Program-made: the position numbers and the translations under genes
The notes under the pieces: generated by a model
The model's database searches: none
Seen by the model: the letters and a program-made list of their open reading frames with translations, nothing else
What the model was told of the DNA's origin: nothing
Shown here: positions 21,076 to 33,203 of the stretch, piece after piece
Position numbering within the stretch: position 1 is the first letter of the stretch
How the letters are laid out: each line of letters opens with the position of its first letter
Source of the DNA: Ceratopteris richardii
Taxonomy: Eukaryota; Streptophyta; Polypodiopsida; Polypodiales; Pteridaceae
Assembly (NCBI GenBank): GCA_020310875.1
Contig: CM035439.1
Span: 136,839,929 to 136,903,928, forward strand
Reading direction: 5' to 3'
Length of the DNA: 64,000 nucleotides

Positions 21076-21955
21076 TTGCGAACGCGTTAGAAGGGCAAAT
21101 TAGGTCAAATTTTCAAGGCAAAATTATTGGTCTAAATTTTGATTGAGTGTGGGACAAACACTAGGGTGTAGTATTGCATCGCGAGGCCGTGCCACAAGCT
21201 ACGCGAGTATTCCTGTTTGACTGTTAGCTTGTATTGAATTCTGATTTAACTCCCTAAACCCTGAACAGTCCTAACTTTCTCATACGAAATCCAATTTTTG
21301 AGCTCTTGGGCTTGTTGGAAAGCTTGTTGGAATGCGTTGATTTACAGAGAGGTTATTTTGAAGTTGACCATACCCAGGGGGATCAAAGTCAGGGGTCTTT
21401 AGAATTATTTTCTTAAAAGTCGCAATGCAAATGTGTGTTTGTGTCACATGAATGAAAGTGGATGGTTTTGTCCTTTGAATCTAAGCATTGAGCTAACCGT
21501 GGATCTTTTATAGGTCCATTGAGAGCAACTGAGAGCGTACAAAGCAAGGTTTCTTTGCAAGCTTGAGAACCGGGTTCTTGAGCACCATAAAGCAAGGGAT
21601 CAACAAGTAAGGTTGGATTATTCTCAACTCCCTCTGTCATTTCCTAGCTCAAGCTAAGAACGAGTAGAGATAGGAGTAAGCCAGGGCGACGATAGGCAAT
21701 TATCAAGTTGAAGACTACCTAAAAACTCAAGTTCAAGTTAAAAACATAATCTCTGTACTGTCGATAACCTAAAGGAAAAGAATCTAACGTGGAACGATCA
21801 ACCTAAAATACGAAGAACATTCAAGTGTTCCTGACGACGTGATATCAGACAAGACCATAAACACAATAATTAACTAAAAAGAATCAAGTGACTGGTACCA
21901 ATTGATCGGCAACGAGGTTGTACTCTGGAAAAAATTGGGCTAACCAGTTAGGCAT

Positions 21956-24900
21956 ATGAACCTTAGATCAGGACGACACCTAGCAAGAGAGAGACAAAGC
22001 CTTAGGTCTTCAGAGGCTAGTGTCAATCACACTGCTAGGTCTTGGGCCCAGCAGTTGAGCCACCACTCATACTACCCTAGCTCTGAGACCAGTGAGTCAG
22101 AAATGTCTCAAGGCATGGACAGACCCACGGGAAGTTCAGGAGTGCCTTACCTATACAGGGTAGAAGGCCCTTACAAAACGCAGCTGGAGTACCTTAGGAC
22201 CAACCGATTAGGTGCTAGCATCTATGAGGACGGCCTAGGAAGATCCGTGGTCTAGATTAAAAACCCTGACCAATCTATAGGACTAGAACATCCAGCTGTC
22301 AAGTTTGAAAATGGTGCATACCTGGACAAAGAAGGAACTATATATGTTGTCACTAGTCACCCTGATAGGACCGATGACTTTGGGAATGTAATCTCAGAAG
22401 CGGACTTAGGTGACCTGGAGCAAGGGAACATGGGTGCGGAGCCTAGAACCCCTCGAGGCAAATCAGTTCTCACTAGGATTATCACGCCTGAATGGGTTCC
22501 CCAAGACAACAAGAGCATAGAGTTGCTCCTCAATCGAGAAACTGATGAAGCCTTTTGGAGGTATAAGTCTAATCAGCCAACAGACATAGGAAATATCATG
22601 ATCTATGAGCTTAAGGATCCGGATAGCCCAGGCAGAGTGACCTATTTAGATCATGCTTCAGAACGGATCTTCGTGGTGACAGAAAATGATAGGCATGCCT
22701 ACACTTGGAAGGGTGAATTTATTTTCTCCCAACCAAGATCAAATGCATCCTATGGTCACCCTGGGGCGGGAACTTCCCAAGCTCATGGTACGCAAAGAGA
22801 CAGAAGTAGAGATAGACCGGAAGTAAGCTTTGCCAACCCTGTAGGCAGAGAAAGAACGAGAACAGAGACGAATAGGGTAGAACCTCCTGAGATACATAGA
22901 GCCCACAGGAACCAAAGAAATGTAGATGGATTCCCTCTGCCGAGACCTAGAGAGCACGCAAGAACTTTGAGACCCACCCAGCTAGTTAAGTCCATGAAGA
23001 ATTACTTTGACGGCACAGGAGATCCCTATGATCATGTGGCAGAGTTCAAGCAAGTCTTGAGAGCTGAACAAGTGGAAGATCTGTTCACGCAGTACAATGC
23101 CTTCGGTCTAACCCTTAGGAACACGGCACTTACATGGTTTCAGCCATTAGATGAGCGTCAGTTCAGGAGCATAGACCAACTCCTAGAGGCATTCATTGTA
23201 GAGTTCTCTAAGAGCGGCATAAGACACAATACCTCCTCATTGATCCACAGCTTCAAACAGACCCCCCAAGAGACTGTGAGACTTGCAGGAAGAAGATTTA
23301 GACAATATCTTGAGAGGTGCCCTATTTCGGAGCTACCCACATCTGCTAAACAAGTAGCCTTATTCCTTGATGGATTGCTGAGCACGAAATTGAGATCCTA
23401 TGTGTATCTGAAGGACCCTAGGACTATAGAAGAATGTGTACGCATGTGCATTGACATTGAAGATAACCTAGGGGAAGAGCTAGAGCTTTCCAAAATCTAC
23501 AAAGATTCAGATAGTGCATCTAGCCACTCTTCCACGCAATCTACATCAATTGAGGAACTCGCGGAAAAAGTAGCTCAGAAATTAGGTGTAACTAGCAAAC
23601 AAATCCCAAGGTTTGCCCCTGTGAAAAGATGCTATACTTGCGGTGGCGACCACATGGCAAATGTGTGTCCCATTATGGCCCAACCCCAAGTTAACCCTAG
23701 TAGCCAGTACTGCACCATAGAACGGAAGTACACAAACCACACTGCGCAAGATTGCCCATACAACAAGCAGGCAGTTAGGCAACCCTACCCTCAACCCTAC
23801 CAACAAGGCAGATACCAGAACCAGTATCCTCCACCACCACAATATGCTAGACCCCAACAAACCTACCAACCACAATATCAGGCCCAACAGAGACCCCAAC
23901 CGGTACTAGCTCAACAGCCCCCAAACCCTGCTAACGTGATTCCAGTAAAGTATGCTGTTGCAGAAGAAAACCTGAACAGGGCCATAGTACCAGTAACCCC
24001 ATTGATCTCGGAAAATGACCCAAGTGACCATAGCTTTGATTCTACACATGTCGATAGTCCCCAGGCTTACTACATGCAGTCTCCAGAACATGGTGAGTCT
24101 TACTATAGTGAGGAACCAAGTGAACCTAGTTGGGAGTCAGATTACACGAACGTCATGTATGCAAACCCCAACCCCAGGCCTCAACCTAGGCAAGTAAGAC
24201 CTCCATTCCCAAGAGGACCGTGCTACAGATGCCAAGGAGATCATCTCATTCGTGATTGTCCCTTGCCTCCACCTACACAACCCCAGTCAGTGACTATCCA
24301 AGGTTTCTGCCAAGATTGTGGAAAAGAACATCTCTTACGAGATTGCCCTAAGAACCCCAATAATATGCCAAAAATCACTCCTATCAATGTGATCGGTTTG
24401 GTTGTAGATCCCTCAGGAAGCGTCACTTCCACTGCACCAGTGCAAGTAGTCACTAGAGCTCAGGCATTGCAGCAAAACCAAGAGACAAGCAAGGAAAAGG
24501 GCCCAGAGGCTAGTGAAACCGAGAGCGTAACAAAGAAAAGGACTAGAGCATGGAAAGATAGTCGAGAAAGAATGAAGCGACAATGGGCCAAAAAGATGAG
24601 GGAGCTTGAGGAAAGCATAAGAGAAACCAAAGCGAGGATAACTGAACTCACAGCTCAAACTCCCTCTCACATCACCCCGCCTCCACCACTCCCATCTCCA
24701 TCCGACTCACCACCTTCCCCACCGCCTCATCAAATCCCACCACCCCCTAGAGTAGGATCAGTCCTAGCAGATCCCACTCCTGAAGACCTAAACATGATGC
24801 TTAAAGCTTATCAGGCCAGAATCCAAGAAGGGCCAAACGTCACGGATCATGACAAGTGCTATCCTAGAGCTGACCTAGAGATAGAAAGAACCAAACTGTG

Positions 24901-27900
24901 CACGAAAATGGTCGCATTGGCTCAGACTATGTTTGAAGCCAGTCGCCTTTTCAATTACTCGGGCTCAGCCAAAACGCAATTACACTTGGATGGATTCCTA
25001 GAGAAGTTAGAGAGGATAATTGCAAGATCTGACAAGGAAGAAAAAAATCAAGACCAAGAAAAAGCAAGCAAAAATAGGAATCATTCCCAATCAGAAGTGT
25101 ATGTGGCCAATGCCCCTAAACCGGACAACTTCCCCTCCTTAGAAAGAATAGAGAGGCCAATAGCACAGCCAGAAAAGGAACCTACCCCTCAAAGAAAGGA
25201 AAGGGCAGGAGAACGGGTAAGCCAGCCTCTTCAGGAAGCCCATGTGCCTCCTCAAGGAGCCTATCTTCCTCCCCAAAGGTCACAAGAGCCTCCCTCGAAA
25301 GCATATGTACCTCCACAGGTAACCCACATTCCTTTCCAAAGAGCGTATGAGCCTGTTCGGAAAAGTAATAGAATAAGTAATCCTCCCCAAGAAGCTTGTG
25401 CTCCAACCATTTGCGAGAACGAGGAGAGAGTCAACAATAGAATAAGCCCTCCTTCCCAGGTTGCTTATGTGCCCAATTCTACGGAGCCGGACACTTCTTC
25501 TTCTATGAATTGGTTTGCACCAGACTTCCTACGGGAGATTCAAGAAGACAAATGGGAAAACGAAAGCGAGGTCGCCCCTCCTTTTGAACTTGTGGACGAT
25601 GCACACGACCAATTCCCACAAGACATCCCATCCATCTACGGGGAACATGAGAGTGCTCAATCTCATGAGAGATTGGACTTTGAGTCTAATTCCATACAGG
25701 AGCTACCCCACTTCACAGGCCCATGGGAAGCAAAGTCCACATGTATGAGAGCACCCACAGTCATGGTAAGGAACGACGACTCAATCATTCCTAGGAACAC
25801 AGAGGTAGTGAAGAACACTAACGTGCAGTGTAACCTCAAGTTAGAAGAGCTACTCAAGGTGAGACCTGAATTATGGAAACATGTAGCCAAACAAGTACCA
25901 GAGATAGCAAAACCTCATTCCCGGGTAGGATCCCATAGGACGGTGCCAGAAATTCCCTTGGATAAGATAGGAGATATGTGCGAAGGTGAAGAAGGGAACA
26001 CCTATCTTCCCATTACCTACCAGGAGTACACCACCAAGGCAATTTTGGACTCAGGTGCAGGAGTTGCAATTGCCACTACCTCCTTATGGAAGCGTTGGGG
26101 CAAGCCAGCACTCAGGCCAACAAGAATGAAATTGCAAATGGCCGATGGTCACATAGAGAGACCCCTAGGATTGCTAGAAGGAATAACTCTCACCACTTGT
26201 GGTTTTGAGTTCGAGCATAGTTTTGCTATATGTGACTTCAGCAAAAATCATGCCTATGAGATGATTTTGGGAAGACCATTCATGCGACAGTTGCAAGTGG
26301 TACAGGACTGGGGGACCAATTCTTTGTACCTGCAGCACTTAGGTGTTACAACCAAAGTCAATCTCAAGGATTATTCTCATAGAGATGTCCCTCCTATCCA
26401 GTGGAATCCCATCCATAGAGCTAAAGATGATACAGAATCGGTGCATTCCATAGGATCAGGATCCTCCTGGATGCACGAAGACACTCACTTATGGATGTGC
26501 AAAGTAGTAGTGGAGGAAGAGAAGAGAGACAAGGCTAGAGAAATAGGTGCAAACGAAACCCATAGACCCATTCAAGACCCAGCCTATGCACCTGTAGTTT
26601 TTCCAGACGAGGAATTTGAACCCCATGGCTGGGCGGAAATTTTAGCAACAATGGACGTAGCCATCAATGAAGAACAATGGACACCTCACTGTGATGAGGA
26701 TGGCTATGACATTTCAGTCTTCTCCATAGAGCCAATCATGGGAGAGGCAGTTCTAGAAGAGTGTGAACCTAGCCCTGATGCATATGAGGATGCAAGTGAC
26801 TCCGATCTAGAGTCAATCATTATGGACCCTCCATTTGCATCAGATGAAGAATACTTCCATGAAGTAGAATTTCAACCTCAGAAGCATGGAGAAGTGACAA
26901 ATGATGTAAGATTAGCAACGCATATGACCCCTAAGGAAGAAGGAAAGAAACGAAAGAAGAGAGAAGCCTTACCAGAAGAGGAAGAATCTTTGTTTGAGGT
27001 CCCAGAAAATTTTAAGAAGTACGAGATAGATGACAGGAGAGTCATGATGAGAATGCCTAAACGAGAGGCACAATCAGGAGAGGCCTATGATAACAAAGAA
27101 ACCACCAAGAAAATAGTAGTGGCCATAGAAGAAGGAGAGGAGAGATGCACGTATATAGGTCATGACCTAACAGAAGAAGAAGAGTACGAATTGATAGCCT
27201 TGCTAAGAGAATACAGAGATGTATTCGCTTGGAGTTACAAGGATTTGAAAGGTGTTGACCCGGACATATGCTCGCATACCATCCCCATGACCTCAGATGC
27301 CAAACCCTCTAAGCAAAAGCCTTATACATATAACGATAATTATGCTGCTAAGATCAAGGAGGAGATAGATAGACTGGTTGAAGCTGGATTTATCTATGAA
27401 ATTGAGCACACTGAATGGGTATCCCCCATCGTAGTGGTGCCCAAGAAGAATGGCAAGCTGCGTGTGTGCATTAACTTGAAAAAGGTTAATGCAGCCACGA
27501 TTCGAGATAACTATCCGCTTCCCATCACAGAACATCTCTTAGAAAGAGTGGCAGGCAAGGAAGTGTACAGCTTCCTTGATGGATTCTCGGGCTACAATCA
27601 AGTAGCCATAGCTCCAGAGGATCAGCATAAGACAGCCTTTGCCACAGAGTGGGGCATTTTTGCTTTTAGAGTAATGCCATTTGGGCTTACCAATGCACCA
27701 GCCACCTTCCAGAGGCTGATGTGCCATGTGTTTAAGGAGTTCCTGAGGAAGAGTTTAGAAGTCTACGTTGACGATCTCTGTGCTCATTCCAATGTTAGGC
27801 AAACCCATATTCCTGAACTCAAACAAATCTTTGACAAATGTAGAGAATATCAAGTCTGCCTGAACCCCGAAAAGTGTGTTTTTATGGTCAGGCAAGGCAA

Positions 27901-30900
27901 GATCCTAGGACATATCGTGTCAAAGAATGGCATATCTACTGACGAAGAAAAAGTGAGAGCCATAGCGGAGCTACCTAGGCCAAAGAATGTCAAGGAAGTA
28001 CAAGCTTTCATGGGGCATTGCGGTTATTATCGACGATTTATACACATGTATGCTGTCATTGCAAAGCCCATGTACGGACTTCTGACAAACTTTGAGTGGA
28101 CGGATGAATGCGAAAATTCCTTCCAAGAGCTTAAACGAAGATTATGTTCAGCACCAATCTTGACCACACCAGATTGGAATAAGCCATTCCATGTTCACGT
28201 TGATGCATCCAATTACGCTATTGGATGTGTGCTTGCACAACCTACTGGTGAAGGTAATATGGATCTTCCAATTGCCTATGCCAGTAGACAATTGAATGCG
28301 GCTGAACGGAATTACACCACTACAGAGCGCGAAGGATTAGGCATGGTATATGCAGTCAAGAAATTTAGACACTATTTGCTTGCAAATAAGTTTAAATTTT
28401 TTACTGATCATCAGGCATTGTTATATCTTGTAAACAAGCCATGCAATACAGGAAGATTAGTAAGATGGTTTCTCTTGCTAATGGAATACGACTTCGAGGT
28501 TGTGGTAAGAAAAGGAAGGACTCATTTGAGAGTAGATCATCTCTCTAGGCTCACATCGGGAGAAGCCCCACAAGGAGTGCCAGATGACCTTCCTGACGCT
28601 TACTTGTTTAATTTGGAAGTGGTGCCGCAGTGGGCCAAGCCAATAGTACCAGTATTGACATACGGGCCTAATCATCCAGTGGTGAACACACGGAATAGAG
28701 AGATCGTAAAAGCCCAAAAGTACCATATCATGGCAGGCAGCATATACAAGCACACAGATCAAGGGATCTTGGCTTGTTGCGTAGAAGAGGATGAGTACGC
28801 TAAATGGTTGCAATTAGCACATGTAGGTGCGTTAGAGCAACACCATTCGAAGCAACGAACGTTGCAAACTCTAAAGAGATTCGGAGTGCACTGGCCAACT
28901 ATGGAAGCGGATGTCCAAAAGTTGTGCAAAGAATGCCCAATCTGTTGCACTAAACCACCTGTGGAACATGCCACTCTCTATCAAGTATCCATTGTGCCAG
29001 ATTGGAGTGAACCTCTAGTATCATTCTTGCGGACAAACACATTCCCCCCAGACATGACTCTAGCTAGGAAAAGGAGTTTAGAACAAGAAGCCCTGGATTA
29101 TTCACTCATAGGTGATAATCTATATAAGCGCGGTAAAGATGGTTACCTGAGACTGTGTGTCCATGAAAGTGAGTATCTTAAGATCTTAGAAACTGCTCAC
29201 CAAGGTGTAGCAGGAGGACACTTTGGACCAGATCGGGTAATCAAGGCAATACTATTTGCGGGCTTTTGGTGGCCTACACTTCACATGGATGCACATACCT
29301 ATGTGAAACGGTGTGATATCTGTCAAAGGACTCAGTATCCTATACGCAAAGATGAGATGCCACTGAAACCTATGATGGGTGGACGTGCATTCTCTAAGTG
29401 GGGAATAGACTTCGTAGGCCCTATTAATCCCCCAGCGAAAGGTTCTCATGCGGAATACATCATTGTGGCAACAGATTATCTCACCAAGTGGGTAGAGGTA
29501 AAAGCTACAACCAAGAACGATGCTCAAACAACTGCCAAATTCTTGTTTGAGAATGTATTCACGAGATATGGACTACCCATAGAGCTTGTAAGTGATAGAG
29601 GCACTCATTTCTTGAACGAAGTGATTGAAAATCTACTCCAAGAATTCTTGGTAATACACAAGAAGTCTGCCCCTTATCACCCTCAAGCTAATGGACAAGC
29701 TGAGAGCACTAATAAGATTTTATGCAATGTATTGACGAAACTAGTGAACACTAAACGCTCTGATTGGGACAAACAGCTACACCATGCTGTTTGGGCATAC
29801 CGAGTTGCCTATAAAACGGTACTCCAAGCCACCCCCTTCCAGATGGTTTTCGGCCAAAACGCTGTGCTACCCTTGGACTTCCTGATCCCCACATTGAGAG
29901 TAGCACAAGAGCACGAATGGACAGGTCATGAGCTCTCCTCTAGGATCTTTGACCTTGAACGATTAGGAGAAACAAGACTGAGAGCCGCTGCAGGGATATA
30001 TGCAGCCAAGAAGAGACAGAAGGCATACTTTGATGCCCACGTGAAGGATAAAGGCTTGAAAACGGGAGATCTAGTCTTAGTCTATACACTGAAACAACAC
30101 GCAAGGAAGCTAGAAAAGAGAGGCTACGGACCTATGATCATCAATAGGATCTCCACAAGTGGAGCAGTACAATTGGCCACATTAGAGGGTGATGTTCTCC
30201 CTAACTATATTAGCGGATGCAGAGTCAAGTTGTACCAGGAACCCCTCACGGAGGAAATGCTCAACCGACTCAACACTGCTAAGAAACGCAAAGAGGAAGA
30301 AAAGAGAATTAGAGAAGAAGCTCAAGCAGAGGCTTTAGAACGCATCAGAAGGATGAAATTACGAAGGCAAGGTAGAGATCAGCCTGGAGCGAATGACTAT
30401 GCAGACCAAGGACTTCCCATAGCCATGTGTGAAGTTGCAGGAACAAGCTCGAATAGAATAATTGATAGACGTCCTTTCATAACCATAGACATAGGACAAG
30501 GAAAGAGTACAAGGACCGTAAGAGCCTTGATTGACTCAGGTGCTGCCACTAGCGCTGTTAAGTTGTCTTACTGTCAAGAGTTACAGTTAACTGTCCATCC
30601 TGTGGAAGCATACCTCATAGGATTGGGAGGCGTGGAAACCCCTTGCATGGGCGAGGTGGAACTTCCCCTCTACATTCACGAGGAGGCAATGACCGTTAAA
30701 GTACTAGTGTGTCAAGATGAGGATCTCACTGAACCTCTCGTCTTGGGTCAGGATTGGATCTATGACCAAGCAGTCAATCTAAACCTAAGAAGTGGACTTC
30801 TCCAGGTTTGGGTCAATCATAGTCGAGTTACAGTAGAATTAGACAATGGAGCACTCAAGGAACTAGGAAAGGCACAGACTCCTGGTCCTTCCAGGGGTAC

Positions 30901-31588
30901 ACATGAAGATGACCATGCTGTTCTTGTCCAAAACTATGTGTTGCAGAGGAATGATGTTTGCAAAAAAGGAGTCAAGAATGCAACGGGACTCCCTTCTTTT
31001 CCAAAGGCTAGAAGGAGGCAGCAACCCAAGGTGGATCAAAGGCAGAAGAAGCAGGGTACTACCTATGTCAGAGATCACAAGTACCTGCGCAGCAGAACAG
31101 CCCAGAAAATAGACCAGGTATGGGTGCGGAAAGGCGAACGACCGGTTGCACCACCGTCAACTACAGGGGCAAAGCCTCTTATTAGTGACCAACAACGCAA
31201 CGCTAATAAGAAGTCTTTCAGAAATTCTTCTGCTAAAGTAAAATCTATTTGGGTGCCCAAGAAGTCGATGAAGGCAAGCCCACAATCAAGACAAATTTGG
31301 GTGCCTAAGGCTTGCTTGATGGCACAAGTAGCTACGCTGAGGCCACAACTTAAACAGCATAACGCAGCGACGCATACTGCCAGATTTCACTCGTTCTCGA
31401 CACTCATGTACACACCAAAACCCAAGAGCGTACATGTAATCAATTGTAAATGGGTCCCAAAAAGGCCTCATCTTCAAACCACGACACCGAGAAGGCTCTG
31501 TAGAGACTCTCCGAAACCGAAGGCAAAGCCCACTCACTGCATTTGGCAGCCTAGGGCCTGTAATAAACCCCCCAACCCCAAATTGTAA
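21956..31588 (+). CDS. Element D gag-pol polyprotein (main open frame 22430-31588, 3052 codons)
   Basis: Residues are counted from 22430. Gag core ~185-340 (VKSMKNYFDGTGDPYDHVAEF). Zinc knuckles near 400, 598 and 627 (CYTCGGDHMANVC, CYRCQGDHLIRDC, CQDCGKEHLLRDC). Gln/Pro-rich and coiled-coil linkers. First retropepsin near 1203 (AILDSGAGVAIA). RT ~1635-1800 with YVDD. RNase H ~1920-2010 (HVHVDASNYAIGCVL). Two tandem integrase-type zinc regions (~2100-2190 and ~2225-2305). Integrase core ~2320-2430 (GIDFVGP ... SDRGTHF ... NGQAESTN). GPY/F ~2540-2605. A second retropepsin-like domain ~2680-2810 (ALIDSGAATSAV ... LGQDWIYD). A basic tail with repeated WVPK motifs. Gag sequence similar to B's gag begins upstream at 21956. 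Native role: capsid and replication enzymes of the element. Confidence 0.93.
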
Positions 31589-31730
31589 ATCCATACCTAC
31601 TTACTAACTGCAGTAGTCTCCTAGGACAACACAAGCACTAACTACACACACTGTCTTCATGCACTTACTAACCACTAACTCATCATCCATCTCATGTTAA
31701 TGTTGTAACGGGGACAACAACGGATTTATT

Positions 31731-33134
31731 TTGTCCATTACGATGTTAACACTTGGTTCTATATTCTCACAGAACCAATCAGCAAACAGGGCCATGGCAG
31801 AAGCAGGTACCAGCTCTCAAGCCGGATCTGGTCCCCAGATCGTGGACATAGAAACACTTCTCCTTGAGCCACGTCTCACCGCAAGACCGCAAGAGCTTCA
31901 AGAAGTGCATGTGCTCCCCATCCAGGATCCTCCTCAAGGACACACTTCTCAAGTAGGTAAGCATGCGCATTGGTTCAGTGATGTTGCTGGACCACTGGGC
32001 GATGGAACCTACTTCTGGGAAGCAGAATTGGAGTTCAATGGCAAATGGGGTCGATACCACTTTTTCACACGCGAATTTGAAAGCTACCAAAATGCCGAAG
32101 TCATGAGATCAGTTTGGGTCAAAGCAGGTGTGGAAAGTTATTTCAGGACTCACTTACCAAAGCCGGATTTTTTACGATGCTCTTATCTGATCAGTACCAT
32201 CACGCCAAGCAGAGCCAAGGGCGGCGACAGCACCTTTGTGTTGCCATCACTGCTGCCGGGTAATGAGCTCAAAAGATTCAAGTTGACCCTCAATCTGGTA
32301 AGAGAAGCGTTGGGTATGTATGGCATGCACATCCCAACAGAAAAGGAAACCATGGTTCCAGGTCGAATGAAGCACAAGGATCTGAATAAGTTGAAGGATA
32401 TGGTAGCAATGACACCTACCATTGCGCTTCACCTGCGAACCATCATGCAACACTTTGCGTTTCCCGCCCAAGAACGATTCACAATGCCCCCGAAAAAAAT
32501 ATGGTTCAGTTTATATCTAGCAGAAACCGAAAGCCTGCCCATCAATGTGCCACACTGGATCATAGACCAGATCCACCTAGCGCATCAAAGGTGGAACAAA
32601 AAACAGAAGAATGTGCTCCACGGGTGTTGTGCTTTGACCAGAATAATCTATAGATGCTTGGCTTATGACGTGCCTGTTCAGCGGGCACTCGTATGGTCCC
32701 GAGTCCAAGAATTCCAAAGAAGACTATCAGCAGCAGGTCCTCCATCAAAGAAGATGAGGGGGGGAGTCCAACTACCCTGTGCTCAACCAAGGGGAGCTAC
32801 CGCTACACCCGAAATCACTCCCCCCCAGACACGACGAGTTAGGCCATTCACAATCCGGTTACCAAGACCAAGCACAGAGGGGCCTAATCTGGTGTTTCCC
32901 CCCATTCCATCCGATTTGGAATTTCCACAGGGATTTACTCTTGAGGACCTCACGGATGAAGAAATTGCCAGATTAATCTATGACTCTAACCTCGAAGCCG
33001 AAGCAGCGCGAGCTCAGGAACCGCGACCCCAAACAACATCGGCCCCCACCCAACCACAAACTGTAGAAGTCGATGTAGATGAACAAGAGGCAGGAGGAGA
33101 TGAAGAAGAAGCCGACGAAGAACAACATCAATAA
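31731..33134 (+). CDS. Element D extra ORF2, 467 aa, unknown function
   Basis: Open from ATG at 31731; an in-frame Met at 31794 (MAEAGTSSQAG) is the likelier start. It has a helical, Trp/Arg-containing core (~80-330), then a proline-rich and acidic tail (EEADEEQHQ). No zinc, protease or envelope signature was seen, and no clear signal peptide or membrane anchor. Its position downstream of pol is where Athila-group elements carry extra ORFs. It looks like the plant transposon-associated proteins of unknown function. Confidence 0.75.
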   Translation: MSITMLTLGSIFSQNQSANRAMAEAGTSSQAGSGPQIVDIETLLLEPRLTARPQELQEVHVLPIQDPPQGHTSQVGKHAHWFSDVAGPLGDGTYFWEAELEFNGKWGRYHFFTREFESYQNAEVMRSVWVKAGVESYFRTHLPKPDFLRCSYLISTITPSRAKGGDSTFVLPSLLPGNELKRFKLTLNLVREALGMYGMHIPTEKETMVPGRMKHKDLNKLKDMVAMTPTIALHLRTIMQHFAFPAQERFTMPPKKIWFSLYLAETESLPINVPHWIIDQIHLAHQRWNKKQKNVLHGCCALTRIIYRCLAYDVPVQRALVWSRVQEFQRRLSAAGPPSKKMRGGVQLPCAQPRGATATPEITPPQTRRVRPFTIRLPRPSTEGPNLVFPPIPSDLEFPQGFTLEDLTDEEIARLIYDSNLEAEAARAQEPRPQTTSAPTQPQTVEVDVDEQEAGGDEEEADEEQHQ

Positions 33135-33203
33135 TATGACGAACTCTCCGAGTTAGCAAGTGCCCCAGCATATTCGGCACAAATCAAGAGACTATATCGA
33201 ACC

